From NCBI GenBank assembly GCA_937891875.1, contig CALATR010000716.1, positions 1 through 12,929 of the forward strand: 12,929 nucleotides of DNA, read 5' to 3'. The notes under the pieces were generated by a model that was not told the origin of the DNA, made no database searches, and worked only from the letters and a program-made list of their open reading frames with translations. Numbering within the stretch: position 1 is the first letter of the stretch; each line of letters opens with the position of its first letter. This document shows positions 7,457 through 12,929 of this stretch, piece by piece. This stretch comes from an uncultured Pseudomonadota bacterium. GTDB taxonomy: Bacteria > Myxococcota_A > UBA796 > GCA-2862545. The translations under genes and the position numbers were made by a program.

Positions 7457-7463
7457 TCACCTC
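7457..7463 (-). promoter_or_regulatory. Strong ribosome-binding site implying a CTG start for the bestrophin gene
   Basis: On the - strand this reads GAGGTGA, a seven-base match to the anti-Shine-Dalgarno end of 16S rRNA. The GAGG core ends 6 bases before the in-frame CTG at 7453 but 39 bases before ATG 7420. The first upstream in-frame stop (TGA, 7459-7457) is part of the site, so CTG 7453 is the only nearby start-like codon at correct spacing. Confidence 0.5.
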
Positions 7464-7476
7464 GTTCGGGCCTTGG

Positions 7477-8406
7477 TCAATACCACGTACCCCATCGATG
7501 CAGGCGCGGCGCTGCCGGCCTGGCGGCCCATCCCCGCGCCTGGAGAGGTTTCGGGAGTGCGTGCCGCCGTGCTGGCTTCAGCGCGCGCAGCCGCGCCACG
7601 CGCTCCTCGGTCGCTGGATGCGTCCGCAAGTAGCTGGGATTGGGGTCGCGGCCGGACAGGCCCACCAGGCGCTGGAGGAACGACGTGGGAGCCTCGATCC
7701 GCAGCAGCGCCGAGGCGAGGCCCTCGGGATCGCCGGTGAGCTCCACCGCCGCGAGGTCGGCCTGAAACTCCCGGGTCCGGGAAAGCGCGAGCTGCAGAAG
7801 CGTCGCCACGGTCGGGCTCGAAGCCAGGACCAGCCCCACCCACTGGGTCGTGGCGTCCGCGCCGAGCCATCCCACCATCACCAGCGCCATGCCCACCGGA
7901 CCGAGCCCGGCGGTGAACCTCGAGAAGCCGTCCGCGATCCCCATCACCACCAGGTCTCGGTTCGTGATGTGGCCAATCTCGTGCGCGAGGACACCGGCGA
8001 GCTCCCGGTGGGGCAGGGACCGCAGCAGGCCCTCGGTGACGGCGACCGCCGGCCGACCGTCGACCCAGGTGGACAGCGCGTTCGGCACCGCAGAGGGGAT
8101 CCAGTACACCCGCGGAAGCGCCTCGAGCCCCGCGCGACCGGCCAGCGCCTCGACGAGCCCGATCAGGCCCGGCGCTTCGACCGCGGAGACCGGACGTGCT
8201 CGGTACATGCGAAGCACGATGCGCCCTGCGCTGCCAGCCGCCAGGCCGACCGTGGACAAGCCCAGCACGACGGCGAGCAGCGCGAACGGCGGACCACCGA
8301 TCAGCAAGACCAACAGCGCGGCCTGGCCCACGAGCACGCCGATCAGCAGCGCGGACTGCAACCGGTTCACCCACCGGTGACGTCGGGCCAGCGCGTCGTC
8401 GAGCAC
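7477..8406 (-). CDS. M48-family (HtpX/Ste24-like) zinc metalloprotease
   Basis: This 309-residue inner-membrane protease has two N-terminal helices (about 17-37 and 40-58) and a catalytic motif HEIGH at residues 142-146 (His142, Glu143, His146). The downstream zinc ligand Glu213 lies in 'TREFQADLAAVELTGDP', the usual M48 ExxxD arrangement. A second pair of hydrophobic segments (about 165-180 and 190-205) lies between the motifs, as in HtpX. HtpX-type enzymes degrade misfolded membrane proteins with FtsH and are commonly stress-induced, which fits its place 24 bases after clpB. The start is GTG 8406; GAGGAG abuts it directly, an unusually close ribosome site, and a CTG at 8391 is an alternative. 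Upstream the frame closes at the clpB stop. The C-terminal 30 residues are an Arg/Pro-rich tail outside the core fold. Confidence 0.95.
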   Translation of the reverse strand: MLDDALARRHRWVNRLQSALLIGVLVGQAALLVLLIGGPPFALLAVVLGLSTVGLAAGSAGRIVLRMYRARPVSAVEAPGLIGLVEALAGRAGLEALPRVYWIPSAVPNALSTWVDGRPAVAVTEGLLRSLPHRELAGVLAHEIGHITNRDLVVMGIADGFSRFTAGLGPVGMALVMVGWLGADATTQWVGLVLASSPTVATLLQLALSRTREFQADLAAVELTGDPEGLASALLRIEAPTSFLQRLVGLSGRDPNPSYLRTHPATEERVARLRALKPARRHALPKPLQARGWAARPAAPRLHRWGTWY

Positions 8407-8430
8407 CTCCTCACCCGCCCTTCGACGGGA

Positions 8431-11019
8431 TCACGCGGCCGACGCTTCAGCGCGGGACAACACGATGTTCCCGTCGACGACATCGACCCGTACGTGGTCC
8501 CCGCTCAGGATCCTCCCGGCCAGCAGCTCTTCGGAGAGCGGCTCCAGCACGTGCTCCCGCAGCGTCCGCTTGAGCGGCCGAGCCCCGAACGCCGGATCGT
8601 AGCCGAGCTCGGCAAGGCGGTCCTTGGCGGCGTCGGACAGGGTGAGCGTGAGCTGGCGTTCCTGGAGCAGCGGCGCCAGGTGGCCGACCTGAACGTCCAC
8701 GATCTCGCGGATGCGCGCCTTCTCGAGCCGGTCGAAGATCACGATGCTGTCGATCCGGTTGAGGAACTCCGGGCGGAACTGGGCGCCCAGGGCCTCCATG
8801 CAGCGCCGCTCGACCTCCTCCTTGTCGTCGATCTCGAGGATGTAGTGCGACCCCACGTTCGACGTCAGGATCAGGATGGTGTTGCGGAAGTCCACCGTGC
8901 GCCCCTTGCCATCCGTCAGACGCCCGTCGTCGAGCACCTGCAGCAGCACGTTGAACACGTCTTGGTGTGCTTTTTCGATCTCGTCGAACAGGACCACGCT
9001 GTAGGGGCGCCGACGCACCGCCTCGGTCAGCTGCCCACCCTCATCGTAGCCGACATAGCCGGGAGGCGCGCCGATCAGACGGCTCACGGCGTGCTTCTCC
9101 ATGTACTCGCTCATGTCGATGCGCACGACGTTGCGCTCGTCGTCGAACAGGAAGGCGGCCAGCGCCTTGGCGAGCTCGGTCTTGCCCACGCCCGTCGGCC
9201 CCAGGAACATGAACGACCCGATCGGCCGGTTCGGATCCTGCAGCCCGGCGCGCGCCAGGCGGATGGCCTTCGAGACCCGCTTGACCGCCTCGTCCTGCCC
9301 CACGACGCGCTGGTGCAGCCGCTCCTCCATGTGCAGCAGCCGCTCGGACTCCGACTCCAGCATCTTGGACACGGGGATCCCCGTCCACCGCGCGATGATC
9401 AGCGCGATGTCCTCGGCCGTGACCTCCTCGCGGACGTACGACCCGGTCTCCTGGGCAGCCGCCAGCTTCTGCTCGGCTTCCTCCACCTTCTTCTCGAGCT
9501 CCGGGATCTTGCCGTACTGGATCTCCGAGGCCCTGGAGAGGTCGCCCTGACGCGTCTTCTGCTCCAGCTCCCCTCGGAGCGCGTCGATATCGGCCTTGAT
9601 CCGCTTGATCTCCATCACGATGTCGCGCTGCTGCTCCCAGCGGCCCCGCAGCCCACGGATCTCCTCCTCCTTCTCGGCGACGAGCTTCTCGACCTCCTTG
9701 CGGCGCTCCTTCACCTCCTTACCCTTCTCCCGCTTGAGCGCCTCGAGCTCGATCTGCAGGCGGGTGAGCTCGCGCTCAGCCTGGTCGATCTCGGTGGGAA
9801 CACTCTCGATCTCCATCTTGAGCCGGCTCGCCGCCTCGTCGACGAGGTCGATGGCCTTATCGGGAAGGTAACGGTCTGCGATGTAGCGGTGCGACAGCCG
9901 CGCGGCGGCCACCACCGCAGCGTCCTGGATGCGGATGCCGTGGTGGACCTCGTACTTCTCGCGGATGCCCCGGAGGATGGCGATGGTGTCCTCGACCGAG
10001 GGCTCGCCCACGAACACCGGCTGGAAGCGGCGCTCCAGCGCCTTGTCCTTCTCGATGTGCTTGCGGTACTCGTCGAGGGTGGTGGCGCCGATACACCGAA
10101 GCTGCCCACGGGCGAGCGCGGGCTTGAGCATGTTCGCCGCGTCCTGGGCCCCCTCGGCACCGCCGGCCCCCACCAGCGTGTGGAGCTCGTCGATGAACAG
10201 GATGATCTGGCCCTCGGACGCCTCGATCTCGCCGATGACGGCCTTCAGGCGTTCCTCGAACTCGCCACGGTACTTGGCGCCCGCGACCATCCCGGCAAGG
10301 TCGAGCGCCAGGACCCGCTTGTTGTGAAGACTCTCTGGCACGTCCCCGTCGACGACCCGGGCGGCGATTCCCTCGACGATGGCGGTCTTGCCCACACCCG
10401 GCTCGCCGATCAGCACCGGGTTGTTCTTCGTGCGTCGCGACAGGACCTGCAGCGCTCGCCGGATCTCCTCGTCGCGACCGATGACCGGGTCCAGCTTGCC
10501 CTGTCGCGCCGCATCCGTCAGATCGTAGGTGTACTTCTCGAGCGCCTGGTACTTGCCCTCGGGATCGGCGTCGGTGACCCGCTGGGAGCCCCGCACGTCC
10601 TGGAGGACCTGCTGGACGGCACCCGGCGTGAGCCCCAGCTTTCCGAGCACCTTGCCGGCCTCTCCGCCCTTCGACGAGAGCATGGCCAGCAGGAGGTGCT
10701 CGGTGGACACGTACTCGTCCTTCATCGAGTCGGCGCTGGCGAACGCGGCGTCGAGCACGTCCTTGAGATCCCGCCCGATGTAGGTGTCGGCGCCGTGCAC
10801 GCGCGGTCGTCTGGCGAGCGCGTCCCCGATGGCCTGGCGTGCCTGGGCCACGCCGACGCCCACCCGCTGCAGGATCATCGGCACCAGCCCGTTCTCCTGC
10901 TGGAGCAGGGCGGCGCACAGGTGGAGGCCCGTCACCTCCTGGTGGTCGGCGCGACGCGCCTGGGCTTCGGCGTCGGCGAGCGCCTCGCGGGACTTCACGG
11001 TCAGCTTGTCGAGTCTCAT
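8431..11019 (-). CDS. clpB: ATP-dependent protein disaggregase ClpB
   Basis: This 862-residue Hsp100 chaperone is full length for ClpB. The order is: Clp-N double repeat (about 1-145); first AAA+ module with Walker A GEPGVGKT (205-212), Walker B 'ILFIDE' (273-278) and tandem Arg330-Arg331 at 'ALERRFQPV'; a coiled-coil middle domain (about 403-525, rich in Lys, Glu and Arg heptads); second AAA+ module with Walker A GPTGVGKT (607-614), pore loop GYVG (654-657), Walker B 'VVLFDE' (675-680) and 'FRPEFLNRID'. No ClpP-binding IGL/IGF loop was seen, so it should disaggregate rather than feed a protease. It would work with DnaK/DnaJ, whose J-protein lies upstream in the same run. Its ATG overlaps the stop of the preceding 146-codon gene as ATGA, so expression is coupled to it. 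The own ribosome site is weak (AAAGGG about 8 bases upstream). Confidence 0.99.
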   Translation of the reverse strand: MRLDKLTVKSREALADAEAQARRADHQEVTGLHLCAALLQQENGLVPMILQRVGVGVAQARQAIGDALARRPRVHGADTYIGRDLKDVLDAAFASADSMKDEYVSTEHLLLAMLSSKGGEAGKVLGKLGLTPGAVQQVLQDVRGSQRVTDADPEGKYQALEKYTYDLTDAARQGKLDPVIGRDEEIRRALQVLSRRTKNNPVLIGEPGVGKTAIVEGIAARVVDGDVPESLHNKRVLALDLAGMVAGAKYRGEFEERLKAVIGEIEASEGQIILFIDELHTLVGAGGAEGAQDAANMLKPALARGQLRCIGATTLDEYRKHIEKDKALERRFQPVFVGEPSVEDTIAILRGIREKYEVHHGIRIQDAAVVAAARLSHRYIADRYLPDKAIDLVDEAASRLKMEIESVPTEIDQAERELTRLQIELEALKREKGKEVKERRKEVEKLVAEKEEEIRGLRGRWEQQRDIVMEIKRIKADIDALRGELEQKTRQGDLSRASEIQYGKIPELEKKVEEAEQKLAAAQETGSYVREEVTAEDIALIIARWTGIPVSKMLESESERLLHMEERLHQRVVGQDEAVKRVSKAIRLARAGLQDPNRPIGSFMFLGPTGVGKTELAKALAAFLFDDERNVVRIDMSEYMEKHAVSRLIGAPPGYVGYDEGGQLTEAVRRRPYSVVLFDEIEKAHQDVFNVLLQVLDDGRLTDGKGRTVDFRNTILILTSNVGSHYILEIDDKEEVERRCMEALGAQFRPEFLNRIDSIVIFDRLEKARIREIVDVQVGHLAPLLQERQLTLTLSDAAKDRLAELGYDPAFGARPLKRTLREHVLEPLSEELLAGRILSGDHVRVDVVDGNIVLSRAEASAA

Positions 11020-11456
11020 CGTTCACGCCCTTTCGCCGGAGTGAACACCTCCAGCACGTAGGTATGGGTGGGATCCTGGAAGGCCATGGTGCGTCGCATC
11101 CATCGGTTGCCGTCTGGCAGCTCGATCTCGGCCACCTCGACGGGCAGCAGACCGACCCCGGAGAGGTCAAGACGCCGCATGGCGGCGGAGTTCTGGTATA
11201 GAGGGGCGCCGTCCGAGGACCACAGGCGCACCGGGTGCTCCACCGCCTCCATCAGGAATGCGATGGGGTCGCCCCGGTGACCTCGGGTCCACGGCTGTGG
11301 GCCGTCCCCACGCACCGCGCCACGCATGGCGGCGGTCAGCAGCGCGTGGACGGCGAGGTCGGGCGTCGGCGCCGTCGCCCGGCGGGGTGCCGGCCGCCAC
11401 CGGCTCGGTAGATGGCGCACCTCCTCGATCAAGACGAACCGGTAACGGCTGGACAT
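11016..11456 (-). CDS. Small PAS-like protein of unknown function between hsp20 and clpB
   Basis: I do not recognise this 146-residue soluble protein as a named family. The N-terminal 60 residues are Arg/Pro/Ala-rich. From about residue 65 to 140 the pattern resembles one PAS fold: a helix with 'LMEAVEHPVRLWSSDGAPLYQNSA' type spacing (hydrophobic strand, 'DG' turn, 'Y.N.AA' strand and helix) and later strands 'VEVAEIELPDG', 'WMRRTMAF' and 'TYVLEVF'. No DNA-binding, kinase or cyclase domain is attached, so if it senses something it must act through a partner. GGAGGG stands 4 bases before ATG 11456, 9 bases after the hsp20 stop, and its TGA overlaps the clpB ATG. This tight fit shows it is a real, co-expressed gene. 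It could be a chaperone adaptor or stress sensor; that is inference. Confidence 0.85.
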   Translation of the reverse strand: MSSRYRFVLIEEVRHLPSRWRPAPRRATAPTPDLAVHALLTAAMRGAVRGDGPQPWTRGHRGDPIAFLMEAVEHPVRLWSSDGAPLYQNSAAMRRLDLSGVGLLPVEVAEIELPDGNRWMRRTMAFQDPTHTYVLEVFTPAKGRER

Positions 11457-11465
11457 GAACCCTCC

Positions 11466-12053
11466 CTACTGGACCGCGATGGTACGCGGCCCCGTTCCCG
11501 TGTTGGCCTTCTTCGGGAACCGAACCCCCAGAACGCCGTCCTTGAAGTGCGCCTCAGCCGCCTCGACGTCGAGATCGCGGGGGAGCGGCACGGCGCGCTG
11601 GACGGAGCCGAAGTAGCGCTCGGTTCGGTACACGCCCTCCTCGTCCGAGGTCGAGTCGTGCTGCTTGTGCCCCTTGAGCACCAGCGTGTTGTTGTCGATG
11701 GACAGCGTCACGTCATCGCGCGACATGCCCGGCAGCTCGAAGTCGACGCGCAGGGCGTCTCCCTCGTCCACCACGTCCACCGACACCCCGAAGCGCGCAG
11801 GGCTGAAGTCACCGAACCAACGGTCGACCTGGTTGAAGTGGGCGAACGGATCCCGGAAGAAGGGGTCGCGCAGCATGGCGTCCATCATCCGGCTCATCTG
11901 AGCGAACGGGTCCTGCGGACGGGCCAGCGCGCCGTGCGAGGGCGTCGTCTGCGGCCTGGTGTCCACCGCGGTCGAGGTCTCCGGCTGCGCGGTCTCCTCC
12001 TCCTTGGATCGGCGGAAGAACTTGAACGGGTTCCACTTTTCGAGCGTGCTCAT
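11466..12053 (-). CDS. hsp20: Hsp20-family small heat-shock protein
   Basis: This 195-residue ATP-independent holdase is somewhat long for bacterial Hsp20 because of an 89-residue N-terminal arm with a charged start, a Thr/Pro/Gln linker and an aromatic/Met-rich segment (about 48-85, 'DPFFRDPF'). The alpha-crystallin domain spans about 90-181, with 'DFELPGMSRDDVTL' and 'VPLPRDLDVE' as family landmarks. The short C-terminal tail holds an I-x-V anchor (Ile192-Ala193-Val194) used for oligomer assembly. GAGGAGG (12065-12059) lies 5 bases before ATG 12053. Neighbours are YggT upstream (25-base gap) and the PAS-like gene downstream (9-base gap). It should hold unfolded proteins for ClpB and DnaK/DnaJ. 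Confidence 0.98.
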   Translation of the reverse strand: MSTLEKWNPFKFFRRSKEEETAQPETSTAVDTRPQTTPSHGALARPQDPFAQMSRMMDAMLRDPFFRDPFAHFNQVDRWFGDFSPARFGVSVDVVDEGDALRVDFELPGMSRDDVTLSIDNNTLVLKGHKQHDSTSDEEGVYRTERYFGSVQRAVPLPRDLDVEAAEAHFKDGVLGVRFPKKANTGTGPRTIAVQ

Positions 12054-12078
12054 GTCGACCTCCTCAGTCGTCGTGGGC

Positions 12079-12375
12079 TCAGGCGAGCCCCAGCAGGGTT
12101 CCAGTGATGAGGGTGTCTGCGAACTGCAGCCCGAGGATGACCACCACTGGGGTCAGGTCAAGCCCGCTGACCACCAGCCACGGAAGCCGACGGCGGATCG
12201 CGTACAGGGCGGGGTCCACGACCCCGTACAGCCCCTGGATGAGCGACCGGATCAGCCCCGGTGGGGGGCTCGGGCGGACCCAGGACAGCACCACCCGCAC
12301 CAACACCGCCAGGGAGAGCAGGCTGACGACGGAGTGGAAGAGCTGAGCTGTGGCCAGGAACAGGCTGGAGAGCAT
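12079..12375 (-). CDS. YggT-family membrane protein
   Basis: This 98-residue inner-membrane protein has two hydrophobic stretches (about 5-33 and 64-96). Its YggT landmarks are 'RVVLSW' in the first helix, a middle 'VDPALYAIRRRLP' segment and 'GLDLTPVVVILGLQF' in the second. I chose ATG 12375 because GAGGAGG (12387-12381) sits 5 bases upstream; the frame is open to another ATG at 12405, but that would add ten charged residues and bury the ribosome site in the coding region. YggT proteins have been linked to osmotic and ion-stress resistance and, in other phyla, to cell-envelope or division functions; the role here is unknown. It lies 25 bases before hsp20 and 90 bases after the cbpM-like gene. 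Confidence 0.92.
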   Translation of the reverse strand: MLSSLFLATAQLFHSVVSLLSLAVLVRVVLSWVRPSPPPGLIRSLIQGLYGVVDPALYAIRRRLPWLVVSGLDLTPVVVILGLQFADTLITGTLLGLA

Positions 12376-12403
12376 GACGTCCTCCTCGCCCCTTTTTCTG
12401 GGC

Positions 12404-12450
12404 ACGGTTCCTCACCGTCGCGTTGCGGAAACCTTACCGTGTTGAAAGGT
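12404..12450. other. Short intergenic spacer with two small inverted repeats upstream of yggT
   Basis: The 90-base gap between the cbpM-like stop and yggT (12376-12465) is the largest non-coding gap in the chaperone run. It holds ACGGT-TCCTC-ACCGT (12404-12418) and ACCTT-N10-AAGGT (12431-12450), each with 5-base arms. They might be an operator, a weak hairpin or a processing site ahead of yggT-hsp20-clpB. Neither matches CIRCE or HAIR, and no convincing sigma-32 or sigma-70 promoter was found on the - strand. Arms this short can occur by chance. Confidence 0.25.
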
Positions 12451-12465
12451 CATTGGGCCGGCCGG

Positions 12466-12714
12466 CTATCGCCCCGACAAGTGGCGTCTATCCCGCTGAA
12501 TCACGCCCAGGAGGTGCAACGCCACTTCGATCCCGGGCAAATTCACGCCGAGCTCGTGATGCAGGTTCCAGCTCACCCGGACCCGCTCGACGACGACTTC
12601 GTAGTCGAGCTCATCCCCGTCGAGCACGACGATTCCGGCCTCGCACAGCTCGACGACGAAACCCTCCGGCACCGCCAGAAGCTCCGCCATGCGTCGTGTC
12701 GCTGAAGTGCTCAT
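12466..12714 (-). CDS. cbpM: CbpM-like chaperone modulator (MerR-type fold)
   Basis: This 82-residue small protein resembles CbpM, the MerR-like partner that binds the J-domain of CbpA and blocks its co-chaperone activity. Visible landmarks are a degenerate helix-turn-helix start ('MAELLAVPEGFVVELCEAGIV', residues about 9-28 and on), a Tyr in the wing ('DELDYEVVVERVR') and the distinctive 'HHELGVNLPGIEVALHLL' helix. It is shorter than E. coli CbpM (101 residues) at both ends. AGGGAG stands about 6 bases before ATG 12714, and the ATG overlaps the DnaJ/CbpA stop (ATGA), the expected gene pairing. HspR-type repressors share this fold, so a DNA-binding role is an alternative, but the N-terminal recognition helix looks weak. 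Confidence 0.8.
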   Translation of the reverse strand: MSTSATRRMAELLAVPEGFVVELCEAGIVVLDGDELDYEVVVERVRVSWNLHHELGVNLPGIEVALHLLGVIQRDRRHLSGR

Positions 12715-12929
12715 GTCGTCTCCCTCAGCGCCGCTCGGACATCACGACGGTAGGCGGCTCGGAGCGCCTCGAGTACCTCGTCCGGTACGTGCCCGTCCGG
12801 TGCCATCACCTGCAGGTGCGCGTAGAGGTGTCCGGCAGCGCGGTCCTTGCGGGCGATTCCCTTCCCCCGGACGCGAAGGGTCTGCCCCGACTGGCTGCCC
12901 GCCGGCACCCGCAGGCGGACGGCGCCGTC
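12711..12929 (-). CDS. C-terminal end of a DnaJ/CbpA-type co-chaperone, 5' truncated by window edge
   Basis: The last 72 residues of a J-protein are visible; the frame runs off the right edge. The segment 'VPAGSQSGQTLRVRGKGIARK' split by a short turn and followed by 'GHLYAHLQVMAP' is the second C-terminal substrate-binding domain shared by DnaJ and CbpA. The chain then ends in a short Arg/Glu-rich helix. The J-domain, Gly/Phe linker and any zinc-finger region lie outside the window. Adjacency to a CbpM-like gene favours CbpA over DnaJ. It would deliver substrates to DnaK, which then works with the ClpB encoded downstream. Confidence 0.9.
   Translation of the reverse strand, partial: DGAVRLRVPAGSQSGQTLRVRGKGIARKDRAAGHLYAHLQVMAPDGHVPDEVLEALRAAYRRDVRAALRETT

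Noticed and set aside
7408..11061. A 1217-codon open frame on the + strand opposite clpB, the M48 protease and part of bestrophin
   Set aside because: It lies wholly antisense to genes with intact catalytic motifs. Long antisense frames are expected in GC-rich genes with G/C third positions, and its composition (runs of Leu/His/Arg/Asp) mirrors ClpB coiled-coil codons rather than a protein fold.
12376..12465. CIRCE, HAIR or sigma-32 heat-shock element ahead of yggT-hsp20
   Set aside because: No TTAGCACTC/GAGTGCTAA, CTTGAGT/ACTCAAG, or CTTGAA plus CCCAT arrangement was found on the - strand.
12442..12470. TTGAAA followed 17 bases later by GCTATC as a + strand promoter
   Set aside because: The -10 match is poor (about 2 of 6), and it would transcribe antisense into the cbpM-like gene with no + strand gene to serve.

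Overview
The window is GC-rich (about two-thirds G+C by eye), gene-dense DNA from a Gram-negative bacterium. A batC-batD-batE type cluster, many four-base ATGA stop/start overlaps and the general protein style suggest a myxococcal or other former deltaproteobacterial lineage. That placement is inference only; no rRNA or other taxonomic marker is present. There is no gene-free stretch longer than about 100 bases, and I saw no tRNA, rRNA, CRISPR array, insertion sequence or phage gene.

Left half, + strand (1-5988), is one head-to-tail run. It holds the acidic, repeat-rich tail of a BatC-like protein, then BatD, a shortened BatE-like protein with an SH3-type domain, an OmpR/PhoB response regulator, its HAMP histidine kinase, and a CPA2-type cation:proton antiporter. 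Four of the five gene borders are ATGA overlaps or gaps of 4 bases; the fifth, batE to the regulator, is 24 bases. The set is therefore probably a single transcript joining the Bat (aerotolerance/envelope) complex, a two-component sensor and ion/pH homeostasis.

Right half, - strand (12929 down to 6022), is a second head-to-tail run, a protein quality-control operon. In transcription order it holds the C-terminus of a DnaJ/CbpA co-chaperone, a CbpM-like modulator, a YggT membrane protein, Hsp20, a small PAS-like protein of unknown role, the ClpB disaggregase, an M48 (HtpX-like) membrane metalloprotease, a bestrophin-type channel and a PsiE-family membrane protein. Hsp20 holds unfolded proteins, DnaJ and ClpB rescue aggregates (with a DnaK encoded elsewhere), and the M48 protease handles damaged membrane proteins. 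The bestrophin and PsiE proteins fit membrane or ion homeostasis.

The two operons converge with only 33 bases between the antiporter and psiE stops. Hsp20, a Clp disaggregase, a membrane protease, a Kef-like antiporter and PsiE side by side recall the gene families of the transmissible locus of stress tolerance (locus of heat resistance) of Proteobacteria. Here they appear in a different, possibly chromosomal, arrangement. This parallel, the PAS-like protein placed between hsp20 and clpB, and the Bat/two-component/antiporter operon are the main points of interest. I saw no wholly unknown multi-gene system.
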